From: Chloroflexota bacterium
Lineage (GTDB): Bacteria > Chloroflexota > Dehalococcoidia > SHYM01
Reading direction: 5' to 3'
Assembly (NCBI GenBank): GCA_016199375.1
Contig: JACQGV010000165.1
Coordinates: forward strand, 1 to 14,120
Length of the DNA: 14,120 nucleotides
The translations under genes were made by a program, and so were the position numbers. Within the stretch, counting starts at the first letter, position 1. Every line of letters begins with the position of its first letter. Under the pieces are notes generated by a model. The model had not been told where the DNA came from. It did no database searches and saw nothing but the letters and a program-made list of their open reading frames with translations. Shown one piece after another: positions 1 to 7,568 of the stretch.

Positions 1-511
1 CTTCCTGCTCCAGCTCTCTGAATCGGTCTAGCGGAAAAACGCAGTTGGGGTCCTGCCGCGGCCCCGCAAGGTCATAATGGAGGTGTGCTACCCTGAGTTG
101 GTCTCGAGGAACGGTCTTGGGGATCGGCCGGTAGGACCAGTCACCCAAGCCCTCCGGTCCGTCGGTCTGATAAGGCTGCTGCCCTTCTAGATAGAACCCG
201 CCGGTCGTGACTAGGGCAAGCTTGGCTTGCCGGAGAGGAAGCCTCAGGGAGGCCCAAGGTATCCCTTCGACCTGAGGAGCGCGTGCCCTCGCTCCGGCCA
301 GAGCAAGGCCCTTGGCCTCCCACTCCTCCAGCAGATCGGCCAGCCCGTCTACGCTGCCGCTTTCCCGCGTCTCCACCGCCGCGCTGAACAGCGCCTTCAG
401 GAAGCGCACCTGCTCCTCCTCAGTCATAAGGGCGCCTACGTAGCGGATGCGTGAGAAGGCTGCAAGACCGGGCGATTTCAGGACCTCTTTGAGGACCTCT
501 GAGGTATCCAT
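1..511 (-). CDS. GrdB-related (glycine/sarcosine/betaine reductase selenoprotein B family) protein, partial
   Basis: An open frame begins at ATG 511-509 and runs off the left window edge after 170 residues without a stop. AGGGAG lies just upstream of the ATG, and the start is 25 nt after the stop of the flavoprotein gene, so it is probably the next gene of the same operon. Seen: an N-terminal helical part beginning MDTSEVLK, then TTGGFYLEGQQPY at about residues 111-123, GDWSYRPIP at about 132-140, VAHLHYD at about 150-156 and DPNCVFPLDRFREL near the edge. From family knowledge, the TTGG, GDWSYR and HYD...NCVFPxDR pattern is typical of proteins annotated as glycine/sarcosine/betaine reductase selenoprotein B family. 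Many of these are not true glycine reductases. The C-terminal part, where a redox Cys or Sec would lie, is outside the window, so substrate and selenoprotein status cannot be judged. Confidence 0.8.
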   Translation of the reverse strand, partial: MDTSEVLKEVLKSPGLAAFSRIRYVGALMTEEEQVRFLKALFSAAVETRESGSVDGLADLLEEWEAKGLALAGARARAPQVEGIPWASLRLPLRQAKLALVTTGGFYLEGQQPYQTDGPEGLGDWSYRPIPKTVPRDQLRVAHLHYDLAGPRQDPNCVFPLDRFRELEQE

Positions 512-535
512 GTCGCTCCCTTCAATCTGTCGGGA

Positions 536-1744
536 CTAGGAGAGCTGCGAAGTCCTGGCTTCGCCTACTCGCTCAAGATACTCTCTCACCATGAGCGCTG
601 CCGTGGCTCCCTCTCCGACGGCGCTGGCCAGCTGTTTGGTGCTCCCCAGCCGGCAGTCTCCTGCGGCAAACACGCCCTCCACGCTGGTCTCAAGATTGGG
701 CTTGGTCACCACAAAGCCCATCGGGTTTAGCTCTAGGGCTCCTTTGAGAAATTCCGTGTTCGGCTGCATGCCGATAAACACGAAGACCGCCGCCGGGTGC
801 ATCTCTCGTGTCCTACCCGTAGGCAGGTCTTTCACTACAATCGCTTCGAGCTTGCCTCGCCCCTTGAACTCCTGTACGGTGGCCTGTGTAAACACTTCCA
901 TAGATTTGTGCTCCGCAACCTTTTCTTGCAGAGCCTTGCTGGCGTGCACCTCTTTCGCCCCTTCCAGTATGGTTACTTTGGAGACAAGCCCCGCAAGGAA
1001 CAGTCCTTCCTGAAAGCCGCTGTTGCCTCCGCCGACCACTACCACCTCCCGCCCCTTGTAGAAGGGTCCGTCACAGGTGGCGCAGAAATGGATACCCGCT
1101 CCGATGAAGTCTGCCTCGCCGGGAACGTTCAACCTGCGATAGGTAGCTCCGGTGGCGAGGATGAGCGCTGGCGCACAGTACTCCTGCCCCGACTCAACGT
1201 GCACTGTCCGATGCATGCCGTCCGAGCTCACGCGGGCGACCCGCTGGGCCTGCAGGATCTCCACACTGAAGCGCCTGGCCTGATTCGTCAATCGTTGGGC
1301 CAGTTCTGCCCCTCCCACTGGCTCGGGGAAGCCTGGATAGTTCTCTATCTCGCGGGTTGTACCGGCCTGACCTCCTAGGCCGCTGCGTTCGATCACCAGG
1401 GTCTGAAGGCCCTCTCGGGCGGTGTAAATGGCAGCCGTTAGTCCCGCGGGACCGCCGCCAACGATGACAACATCGTAGACCTTCCTGCTTGCCTCACGAC
1501 GTATCCCCAGCTTCTCCGCCAGCTCAGCGTTGCTAGGCTCCACCAACAAGGAGCCGTCGGGGAAAACGATGGTGGGGATGATCTGCTTTCCCTTGTTGAT
1601 CTCTTGGACATAGGCCATCGCCTGAGGGTCTTTTTCGATGTCGACCCATTGGAAAGAGACCCGGTGCTCATTGAAAAACTGCTTGGCGCGCCGGCAGTCT
1701 GGGCACCAGGGAGCTCCATACATGCGGATGGTCTGTTCTGACAT
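536..1744 (-). CDS. Glutaredoxin-like domain fused to AhpF/thioredoxin-reductase-like FAD oxidoreductase
   Basis: The start is set at ATG 1744 (402 aa) because AGGAGG lies 6-7 nt before it; an ATG 18 nt upstream has no such site. Residues 1-82 form a glutaredoxin/mycoredoxin-like domain with YGAPWCPDC (Cys14, Cys17) and a cis-Pro at IIPTIVFPDG. Residues 88-402 form a TrxR-type flavoprotein: GGGPAG (95-100) for FAD, the redox pair CATC (220-223), a second Rossmann motif GGGNSG, and the C-terminal GVFAAGD FAD motif. Canonical NADPH-dependent TrxR has HRRxxxRA after the second Rossmann strand. Here the segment reads LEGAKEVHASKALQEK, resembling the NADH-type segment of AhpF. Likely role (inference): electrons pass from NAD(P)H through FAD and CATC to the fused CPDC domain, and on to a peroxidase or an operon partner. 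The gene starts 52 nt after the methyltransferase stop. Confidence 0.9.
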   Translation of the reverse strand: MSEQTIRMYGAPWCPDCRRAKQFFNEHRVSFQWVDIEKDPQAMAYVQEINKGKQIIPTIVFPDGSLLVEPSNAELAEKLGIRREASRKVYDVVIVGGGPAGLTAAIYTAREGLQTLVIERSGLGGQAGTTREIENYPGFPEPVGGAELAQRLTNQARRFSVEILQAQRVARVSSDGMHRTVHVESGQEYCAPALILATGATYRRLNVPGEADFIGAGIHFCATCDGPFYKGREVVVVGGGNSGFQEGLFLAGLVSKVTILEGAKEVHASKALQEKVAEHKSMEVFTQATVQEFKGRGKLEAIVVKDLPTGRTREMHPAAVFVFIGMQPNTEFLKGALELNPMGFVVTKPNLETSVEGVFAAGDCRLGSTKQLASAVGEGATAALMVREYLERVGEARTSQLS

Positions 1745-1795
1745 CAGGTTCCTCCTCTCCATAGGCCCTTCCCGTCGGTGAAGGAGCTGCGCGTC

Positions 1796-2593
1796 CTAGG
1801 GTTTGCCGGCCACGAAGGTCCAGTAGCCCAGGTCTCCCTGCCGCGCCAGCTCGCTGGCGCAGTTCAAGGCTACGGCAATCTGATCAAGCTGCTGGTCGTT
1901 CGCCTTGGTGGCGAGAGCGGTGCGGCGCCCGATGCCGAGCAGAGACTCGGCTTTGTCCAGAAGTTTCTCAACGGTGTTCGAATAGTCAGCTTTGCCCTCG
2001 ATGGTCAGGCCGGCCCCCTGGATGAGGTGGACGTATTGTTCTGGCCCCGTCCCCAGCGGTATACAAAGTGCCCTGGCTATACTCGAGTCGAGGGGAAGAG
2101 GCAGCGTTTCAGGTCGAAAGGTAACATCGCTCAGAGCCAGACGACCGCTTGGCTTCAAGACACGGGCTATCTCGCCGAGAGCAGCTTGCCGGTTCGAGAA
2201 GAGGCTGGTGGCACACTCGCAGAGGACGGCGTCGAAAACCGCTGGCGGGAATGGCAGATGGGTGGCATCGCCTTCGACGAAGGCCACGAGGCTGTCCAGC
2301 CGATAGCGTCGAGCATCCTTCGTTGCTCCTTCGAGGGCACGGGCGTCAGTATCGATCCCAGCCACCCTACACTTGTACGTCTGAGCCAGCATGATTGCGC
2401 TCGCGCCGCGACCGCAGGCCACATCCAGCAGGTACTGACCCTTCGTTAGTCCTAACTCCTTCCCCAAAGCTCTGGTCAGCGCCAGTCCGCCGGGGTGCAG
2501 GCTCTCGCCCAGGAGATAGCGCACCAGGGGAGACTGATAGAGATCGGCGCAACAGGTGTCCTCCGGCTGCATGTTAGGGCTCGTATCGGTCAT
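1796..2593 (-). CDS. Class I SAM-dependent methyltransferase (ArsM/UbiE-like)
   Basis: The start is set at ATG 2593 (265 aa): GGAGGAGG lies about 7 nt upstream, and the start falls inside the end of the radical SAM gene (stop at 2574), a 20-nt overlap that suggests translational coupling. Seen: motif I LDVACGRGAS (about 56-65), the acidic post-I residue in VAGIDTDA, motif II around EGDATHLPFPPAVFDAVLCE, and motif III RVLKPSGRLALSDV. A CC pair at residues 14-15 precedes DLYQSPLVRYLLGESLHPGG. The domain belongs to the Methyltransf_11/25 group that includes arsenite and ubiquinone/menaquinone methyltransferases. The substrate is not evident. The coupling to a radical SAM enzyme suggests it acts on a product or partner of that enzyme, which is inference. 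I see no basis for calling it arsenite methyltransferase beyond general fold and the Cys residues. Confidence 0.88.
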   Translation of the reverse strand: MTDTSPNMQPEDTCCADLYQSPLVRYLLGESLHPGGLALTRALGKELGLTKGQYLLDVACGRGASAIMLAQTYKCRVAGIDTDARALEGATKDARRYRLDSLVAFVEGDATHLPFPPAVFDAVLCECATSLFSNRQAALGEIARVLKPSGRLALSDVTFRPETLPLPLDSSIARALCIPLGTGPEQYVHLIQGAGLTIEGKADYSNTVEKLLDKAESLLGIGRRTALATKANDQQLDQIAVALNCASELARQGDLGYWTFVAGKP

Positions 2594-4031
2594 GATTCGC
2601 CTCCTCCGCTCGACGCGCAAGCTGGGCGCGGACCTGCTCCCGGTACCCCACGCTGTTATACGCGCAGAAGGGGATCAGGCGACCGTCTGGCACAAGCACG
2701 GCGACGCAGCACTTCATGACCTGTTTGACACTGAAGGTGTAGGCGTCCATGAAGTCCTTGATGGCGATCTGAAACACGTGCTTTTTCGCATGGCTCAGGT
2801 CTGTGCCCAGGTCGAGGGATACTCCGCAGGCGCAGCTAAACTGGCTGGCGGTCTTGGCTGAGCCGGCTACTGCCGACGCTGACCAGAGGCCCTCCAGGGC
2901 CCGTTGAATATCCGGCAAAGAGGGGACTTTAGGCAGGGTGCGGTTGGTGATGTAGTCCAGGTAACGATCGACGGGGAGTACCCGAGGCAACGGTATGACC
3001 TGACTGCCGTCGACATAGACATAGGTGTTGACCTGGCAGGTGGGAAAGCAGCAGGGCACAGGCACGAAGTCCTCTCGGCGGAACAGGCCGCCGGTCTGCT
3101 GGACGATGCCGTGGAGGACGTCGGGGATGGTCATGCGCTCCAGGGGGTTGAAGGGCAGGTGCCTTCCCGTGTGGGTCACCGGTTGGAAGACGATGCCGCG
3201 CGCCGCCGGGTGGTTTATGCCGAACTCTACGAGAGCGCCGACCTCGTGCTCGTTGATACCGCGCTCAATAGCCGCAACCAGGGCAACGTCCAGGTCTATC
3301 CGTGCGAGCCGTTCCAGGCAGCGCAGCTTGACATCTAGGAGGTCTTCTCCCCTGATCTTCCGGTATGTCTCCCGTTCCAACCCATCAAACTGCAGATAAA
3401 TGGTCGGGCGTAGCTCCTCTAATTCGGCTAAGAAGCGCTCGTCGCGAGCAATCCGAATGCCGTTGGTGTTGATCATCACGTTAGGGATGCCCCTGGCCTT
3501 AGCTGCTCGCACCATGTCCAGTATCTGGGGATGAATAGTCGGCTCCCCGCCACTGAACTGCACTACTTCAGGCTCTCCCTCCAGCTCCAGCAGGCGGTCC
3601 AGCATCCGCTCTACTTCTTCGAGAGTGAGGCTGAATCCTTGGCCAGCATCGGCGAAGCAAACGGGGCAGTTGAGATTGCAGCCGCTGTTCACTTCGATCA
3701 GCGCGAGGCAGGTATGCTGCTTGTGCTCCGGGCAGAGGCCGCAGTCCAGAGGGCAGCCATCTTTGAGGTCGGTACTGTACCGGAGAGGCATGGTGCCCGG
3801 CTTGTTAAAGGCGGCCGCGGTCACGTACATCTCAGCGTCCGCGCTCATCAGCCCTTCGGACCAACCATGCTCAGGGCAACGCTTCCTCATGTAGACCTTG
3901 TTGTTCCGGAGGATCACCTGGGCATCGATCACCAGCTTGCACACCGGGCAGATGCTGCGTGTCAATTCGTGGAAGATGAAATCGGCATCCTGCCTCACCG
4001 AAGGAGGTGTTGGCCGCGAGTGAGTGGTCAT
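2574..4031 (-). CDS. Radical SAM enzyme of the tetraether-synthase / MJ0619-like family
   Basis: 485 aa. The start ATG 4031 overlaps the stop of the preceding thioredoxin-like gene by 4 nt (ATGA). Cysteines in order: C28, C31 and C52 in a zinc-ribbon-like N-terminus (CPVC...CPEHGW); C93, C97, C100 and C108 in GCPLDCGLCPEHKQHTC; and the radical SAM cluster motif C118-x3-C122-x2-C125 in NSGCNLNCPVCFAD. FSGGEPTIHP is the SAM-contacting GGE motif. Later VPVPCCFPTC, QFSCACG, MKCCV and PFCAYN provide further likely cluster ligands. This layout matches the COG1964 group, which includes archaeal tetraether synthase (Tes) and the MJ0619 pterin-methylating enzyme. Those carry several auxiliary clusters and join or modify unactivated carbons. 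The bacterial substrate is unknown. The coupled methyltransferase and the redox genes suggest a dedicated electron supply (inference). Confidence 0.9.
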   Translation of the reverse strand: MTTHSRPTPPSVRQDADFIFHELTRSICPVCKLVIDAQVILRNNKVYMRKRCPEHGWSEGLMSADAEMYVTAAAFNKPGTMPLRYSTDLKDGCPLDCGLCPEHKQHTCLALIEVNSGCNLNCPVCFADAGQGFSLTLEEVERMLDRLLELEGEPEVVQFSGGEPTIHPQILDMVRAAKARGIPNVMINTNGIRIARDERFLAELEELRPTIYLQFDGLERETYRKIRGEDLLDVKLRCLERLARIDLDVALVAAIERGINEHEVGALVEFGINHPAARGIVFQPVTHTGRHLPFNPLERMTIPDVLHGIVQQTGGLFRREDFVPVPCCFPTCQVNTYVYVDGSQVIPLPRVLPVDRYLDYITNRTLPKVPSLPDIQRALEGLWSASAVAGSAKTASQFSCACGVSLDLGTDLSHAKKHVFQIAIKDFMDAYTFSVKQVMKCCVAVLVPDGRLIPFCAYNSVGYREQVRAQLARRAEEANHDRYEP

Positions 4032-4402
4032 GCCGTTGCTTCCTTCTGGATCAGATTCTGGCCGATAACTTGTCGCAGTCTGTCCTCGTCAGGGACAGTG
4101 CCCTGGCTGAAGCGCTTGCCGTTGATGGTGACTACGGGGGGATGCCAGCCGCCGTGCCAGAGCGCCTGGGGAAGATAGTTCAGCCACGGTCGAATGCGCA
4201 CCTGGATCTGCGGCCGGTTGCCAAGCTCGCGGACCACCTGACGCACTATCTTGATCGTTAGGTCGCATTCTTCGCAGAGCCGGTCTGGCACTCGGAGGAA
4301 CAGCTGGCGCCCCGCGATCGGGTAAACGGTCACGGTTACCGTCGGGCGGTCCTGGAGGCATGCCGGTTGTTCAATAACACCTTGCTTCACGGTGAGTTTC
4401 AT
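4028..4402 (-). CDS. Small thioredoxin-fold CxxC protein
   Basis: 124 aa, joined by ATGA overlaps both to the regulator upstream (stop at 4399) and to the radical SAM gene downstream (start at 4031). Seen: about 40 residues of beta-rich N-terminus, then RLCEECDLTIKIVRQVVRELG with Cys43 and Cys46 at the start of a helix, then WHPPVVTINGKRFSQG, where Pro88 sits in the position of the thioredoxin-fold cis-Pro facing the active site. The CEEC sequence is unlike WCGPC of general thioredoxins, so a dedicated redox partner for the operon is more likely than a housekeeping thioredoxin. No signal peptide is seen, so it is probably cytoplasmic. A ferredoxin-like 2Fe-2S thioredoxin fold is unlikely, since only two cysteines cluster. 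Confidence 0.75.
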   Translation of the reverse strand: MKLTVKQGVIEQPACLQDRPTVTVTVYPIAGRQLFLRVPDRLCEECDLTIKIVRQVVRELGNRPQIQVRIRPWLNYLPQALWHGGWHPPVVTINGKRFSQGTVPDEDRLRQVIGQNLIQKEATA

Positions 4403-5133
4403 CCTGTGCCGGCGTCGATCTCCTGCGTGAGCGCTTGAAGGGCCTCGCGATCCTTGACGCGGATCTGCTTCTGTCCTAGGAGCACGAGCCCCTGGCGCTG
4501 CATGTCATTGAGCTCCTCGGTCACCGTCGAACGGAGCGCGCCAATGGTGTCGCCTATCTCTTCGTGCGTATAGCCTGACACTGCCCCCGTTGACGAGTCC
4601 AGGTTGGCGAGGAGGAAGGCCGCCAGCCGAGCCTGAACGGAACCGAAGACAGCTTGCTCCAGCCGTTCCTCTAGGGCCTTCACCCGGTTGCCAACCGTTT
4701 CCAGCAGTCGGGTTGCCACGTCGGGGCGGTCCTTCAAGACCCGCAGGACATCCTCGCGCGTAGCGGTGCAGACCAAGCTCTCATCTGTCGACTCGGCGAA
4801 GCACCCCTGCATGCTCTGGCCCAGGATGCCCATCTCTCCGAAGATCGAGCTCGGCCCTATGCGCCTGATGACCAGGCGCTTGCCTCTGCGTGTGAGGCGG
4901 TAGATGTCTACATGGCCTCTCTTCAGGACGAAGAGGCGCTCACTGGATTCCTCGGGAGTAAAGATCACCGTCCCTCGGGCGCACTCCCGTAGCATCGTCC
5001 CACGGAAAAGTGCCTCTATCTCCTCCATGGTCAGGCTCTGGAATACGTCCACTTTTCGCAAGTACTGCGTCAGCGGCACGGGTTCTCGCTTGCCTCCCGC
5101 GTTCTCTGGTTTCTGTCGCAACCTACGCCACAT
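4399..5133 (-). CDS. Crp/Fnr-family transcriptional regulator
   Basis: 244 aa, with CAGGAGG about 7 nt before ATG 5133. Residues about 20-140 are a cNMP-binding-type beta-roll (VFQSLTMEEIEALF, FVLKRGHVDIYRL, SSIFGEMGILG). A dimerisation helix spans about 140-165, and a winged HTH spans about 168-235 (YTHEEIGDTIGALRSTVTEELNDM). At the positions where E. coli CRP contacts cAMP phosphate (Arg-Ser), this protein has Cys111-Phe112, so cAMP is not expected to be the ligand. Cysteines at 51, 111 and 122 leave room for redox or metal sensing. In the recognition helix the first CRP Arg is kept (Arg200), but the CRP Glu and second Arg are replaced by Ser201 and Glu205. As first gene of the operon, with a palindrome 26 nt upstream, it is probably autoregulated. 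Confidence 0.92.
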   Translation of the reverse strand: MWRRLRQKPENAGGKREPVPLTQYLRKVDVFQSLTMEEIEALFRGTMLRECARGTVIFTPEESSERLFVLKRGHVDIYRLTRRGKRLVIRRIGPSSIFGEMGILGQSMQGCFAESTDESLVCTATREDVLRVLKDRPDVATRLLETVGNRVKALEERLEQAVFGSVQARLAAFLLANLDSSTGAVSGYTHEEIGDTIGALRSTVTEELNDMQRQGLVLLGQKQIRVKDREALQALTQEIDAGTG

Positions 5134-5147
5134 GATGCGCCTCCTGA
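5134..5147 (-). promoter_or_regulatory. Ribosome binding site of the Crp/Fnr-type gene
   Basis: Read on the minus strand the leader contains GGTCAGGAGGCGCATC directly before ATG 5133. AGGAGG is a full Shine-Dalgarno match at normal spacing and fixes the start. Confidence 0.75.
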
Positions 5148-5159
5148 CCTAGCCAAGTA

Positions 5160-5175
5160 TGTCGGCTGGCCGACA
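5160..5175. promoter_or_regulatory. Operator copy 1, TGTCGGC-TG-GCCGACA
   Basis: Perfect 7-bp inverted repeat with a 2-bp centre, 26 nt upstream of the Crp/Fnr-type start codon. The size and symmetry fit a Crp/Fnr dimer site. Written as TGTCG-N6-CGACA, the outer half-sites resemble the published CooA-type pattern. A TACAAT hexamer at 5178-5183 (minus strand) lies immediately upstream, so a regulator bound here would cover the start of transcription. This suggests negative autoregulation (inference). Confidence 0.65.
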
Positions 5176-5177
5176 GT

Positions 5178-5183
5178 ATTGTA
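5178..5183 (-). promoter_or_regulatory. Possible -10 element (TACAAT) of the left operon
   Basis: On the minus strand TACAAT matches the sigma-70 -10 consensus at 5 of 6 positions and lies 45 nt before the start codon of the regulator gene. No convincing -35 hexamer is seen 16-18 nt upstream, so this is tentative. Confidence 0.4.
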
Positions 5184-5334
5184 GACCCGTTAGCAATCCG
5201 CTCTGTATCCGGTGATAAGGGAGAGGTCAGGAGTGTTCTGTAGGGGAGGTCTTGGTCCGCTTCCAAGAGCCTTGTGCCCCGCACAGCCTCAGCTTGATCG
5301 GGGGATACCCCGCGAGGCATGTCGAGAGTGGTTT

Positions 5335-5350
5335 TGTCGGCTAGCCGACA
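5335..5350. promoter_or_regulatory. Operator copy 2, TGTCGGC-TA-GCCGACA
   Basis: A perfect 16-bp palindrome identical to copy 1 except for one base of the central dinucleotide, and 175 bp from it. It faces the plus-strand membrane-protein operon. A weak -10-like TACGCT at 5372-5377 lies about 32 bp from its centre. That is the spacing of class II activation by Crp/Fnr proteins (site centred near -41.5), so this copy may activate the plus-strand operon. The palindrome is seen directly; the regulatory role is inference. Confidence 0.65.
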
Positions 5351-5547
5351 GCATCGCAGGCCGCTGACGACTACGCTGCACTTGAAGCCCTGAAGCTATG
5401 TGGCTGCGGTGCCTCAGGTCAGGTAAGACAGCGACGGAGGAATGTCGATGGCAAAGACGATCGGCTAAGAGCTTACGAGCGAATGCTACCGCGGTGTCGA
5501 TAAGAGATGCGACACCAGGAGCCTCAGATACAGGAGGAATCAAGAGA

Positions 5548-6504
5548 ATGAGTACCAGACCTGGAACGCTGTTACGTCCCTCGTTGACCGCAGACTACCG
5601 CAGCCGATCAACGCAGCGAGCAGCTGGGTTGGGCATAGTCGCGGTTGGGCTGATGGTGGCGATGATCGCCTTCATCAGCAGCATCGTCCAAGCCGGCCGC
5701 GAAGGAACAGCTGCTTCCATCGCCATGCAGGCTGCTTGGACCTTTGGAGCAGCCACCGCCGCGCTTGGGATACTCAAGACAGGGATCGCTGTTGTTTTGT
5801 GGGGCATCGTGCGGCGCATTTGGCTGCGAGCCGAGAGCATCAAGGCGGCGCTCCCCAAGCTCATGCCACCCAAGGCAGACCAGCCTCCTCTTAGAGAAGG
5901 GGCCATAGATACATCTTATGGTCCTGCGGAGGTCACACGGACTCCACCGGCGCCCCTGTTCATCCACCGGCTTTCCTTCGCCCTCTGGGCGCCCATGCTG
6001 CTCATGGGCGTCATGGGGCTGGGTGCCGGCCTGATTCTGTCCTTTATAGAGGCCGGGGCTGCCAGTTCTCAGAGCACCGGTACCTTCAACAGCCTGCGGG
6101 CCCTCGTGCCTGGCATCATGTTCTTCGGCGAGGCGTTGCTCTTGGCAGGGATCTCCTTCTTACTCGGCAGCATCCTGGGCTCCATCCGCCAGGGTGGGGG
6201 AGAGGTCCAGGAATCTGTCGGTGTACACGTGAAGACCTTGAAGATGCCCCTGACGGCCAAGTTGTTTGTGGCCCTGATGATGATGGGCATGATGGTCGAG
6301 ATGGCGCAGCTTGGCCTCTACATATACGCGGCTACGCTGGAGAACGCTGAGAGCCTCGACGTGTGGCTCACGTGGCTCGGGCCCCTACGCGAGGCTGGGC
6401 TGGGGCTACTGCTGTCGGGCATCGTCCTTGCGCTGGCCAGCATCGGGAAGGTTTTGGGATTCCAGTTCTCCCGCATCCAAGAGCTCATCGCTGTTGGACG
6501 GTAG
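5548..6504 (+). CDS. Polytopic membrane protein, about six helices, unknown function
   Basis: 318 aa. The start is set at ATG 5548 because AGGAGG lies at 5532-5537. An in-frame ATG at 5398 would add 50 polar residues and has no ribosome binding site. Hydrophobic segments lie at about 25-48, 64-90, 145-167, 186-210, 236-260 and 284-304, with a basic loop (about 89-110) after the second. Residues 145-318 are clearly paralogous to the next gene: both share ALWAPML..GVM, R.GGG.VQ, a MP.TA motif before the Met-rich helix, and a W..WL..LR..G segment leading to VL.FQ..R..EL. The fifth helix contains MMMGMM (244-249). I do not recognise the family. The neighbouring thioredoxin and protease, and the shared operator with the redox operon, suggest a stress- or redox-linked membrane role (inference). 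Confidence 0.85.
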   Translation: MSTRPGTLLRPSLTADYRSRSTQRAAGLGIVAVGLMVAMIAFISSIVQAGREGTAASIAMQAAWTFGAATAALGILKTGIAVVLWGIVRRIWLRAESIKAALPKLMPPKADQPPLREGAIDTSYGPAEVTRTPPAPLFIHRLSFALWAPMLLMGVMGLGAGLILSFIEAGAASSQSTGTFNSLRALVPGIMFFGEALLLAGISFLLGSILGSIRQGGGEVQESVGVHVKTLKMPLTAKLFVALMMMGMMVEMAQLGLYIYAATLENAESLDVWLTWLGPLREAGLGLLLSGIVLALASIGKVLGFQFSRIQELIAVGR

Positions 6505-6520
6505 AAAAAGGAGGAAAGAC

Positions 6521-7182
6521 ATGACAACGATAAAGACCATTCGGCATGGCGAATTCCAGGTGGTAGCCAGTGACCGCGCCTTGGACATGAACTTCGCTCA
6601 GAAGATGGGCAAGGCACTCTGGGCGCCGATGCTCATCATCGGAGTTATGGCCTTCCCAGTGGCCTTTATCCTGGGCGCCGTCCGCGCTGGCCTGGTGGCC
6701 AATGGGACGACAGTCCAGCAAGCAGCCACGGCTGCTGCCCTGGGCCAGTACGTGCCAGCCGTCATGTTCATTGGCTTCATGAGCGTCTTTGCGGGGATTG
6801 TGTTTGCGATTGCCCGCATCCTCGGCATACTGCGCACCGGAGGCGGCCGGGTCCAGCAGACGGCTGGGCGGCAAGTCCTGAGCTACAGAATGCCAGTGAC
6901 GGCCTGGGGCATGATCCTGCTCATGATGATGGGCATGATGATGCTCCTGTTCGCCGTCATCGTCCACTTCGTGCTGGGCGCCATCGCATACGACGCAGTG
7001 GTGCAGGGCAACCAGGCCACCATAGGGACGGTGGACACATGGGCCACCTGGATCGAGGGCTTGCGGCGCTTCGGTGTGGCGACGTACCTGGGCTCTATCG
7101 CCCTAGGCCTGGCCACCATTATTCAGGTCCTTCGCTTCCAGTCGGCGCGAGTCCACGAGCTGGCACAAGAGGGAAAAGTTCT

Positions 7183-7186
<4 letters not shown>
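6521..7186 (+). CDS. Polytopic membrane protein, about four helices, paralogue of the preceding gene
   Basis: 221 aa. The start is set at ATG 6521, preceded by AAGGAGGAAAGAC and 16 nt after the previous stop; an earlier in-frame ATG at 6311 lies inside the previous gene and is rejected. Hydrophobic segments are at about 33-54, 77-103, 125-152 and 184-204. It corresponds to the C-terminal four helices of its neighbour, lacking the first two, which indicates tandem duplication with gain or loss of an N-terminal pair. The third helix is very rich in methionine (MMMGMMM, 135-141). The gene ends in an ATGA overlap with the thioredoxin start, so the three genes are surely co-translated. The two membrane proteins may form a heteromeric complex. 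Function is unknown. Confidence 0.85.
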
Positions 7187-7512
<326 letters not shown>

Positions 7513-7568
7513 GGGGAGGTGACCTTACGCGGAGCGCCCATGAGCATTCAATCACGAAGGAGACGGCC

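Noticed and set aside
2904..3338. Plus-strand open frames opposite the radical SAM and flavoprotein genes
   Set aside because: They are antisense shadows without ribosome binding sites or family motifs.
5398..5547. N-terminal extension of the first membrane protein from ATG 5398
   Set aside because: No ribosome binding site precedes it and the added 50 residues are polar without motifs, while ATG 5548 has AGGAGG.
6311..6520. N-terminal extension of the second membrane protein
   Set aside because: It lies inside the previous gene, is Arg/Ser-rich and lacks hydrophobic segments. ATG 6521 has a strong ribosome binding site.
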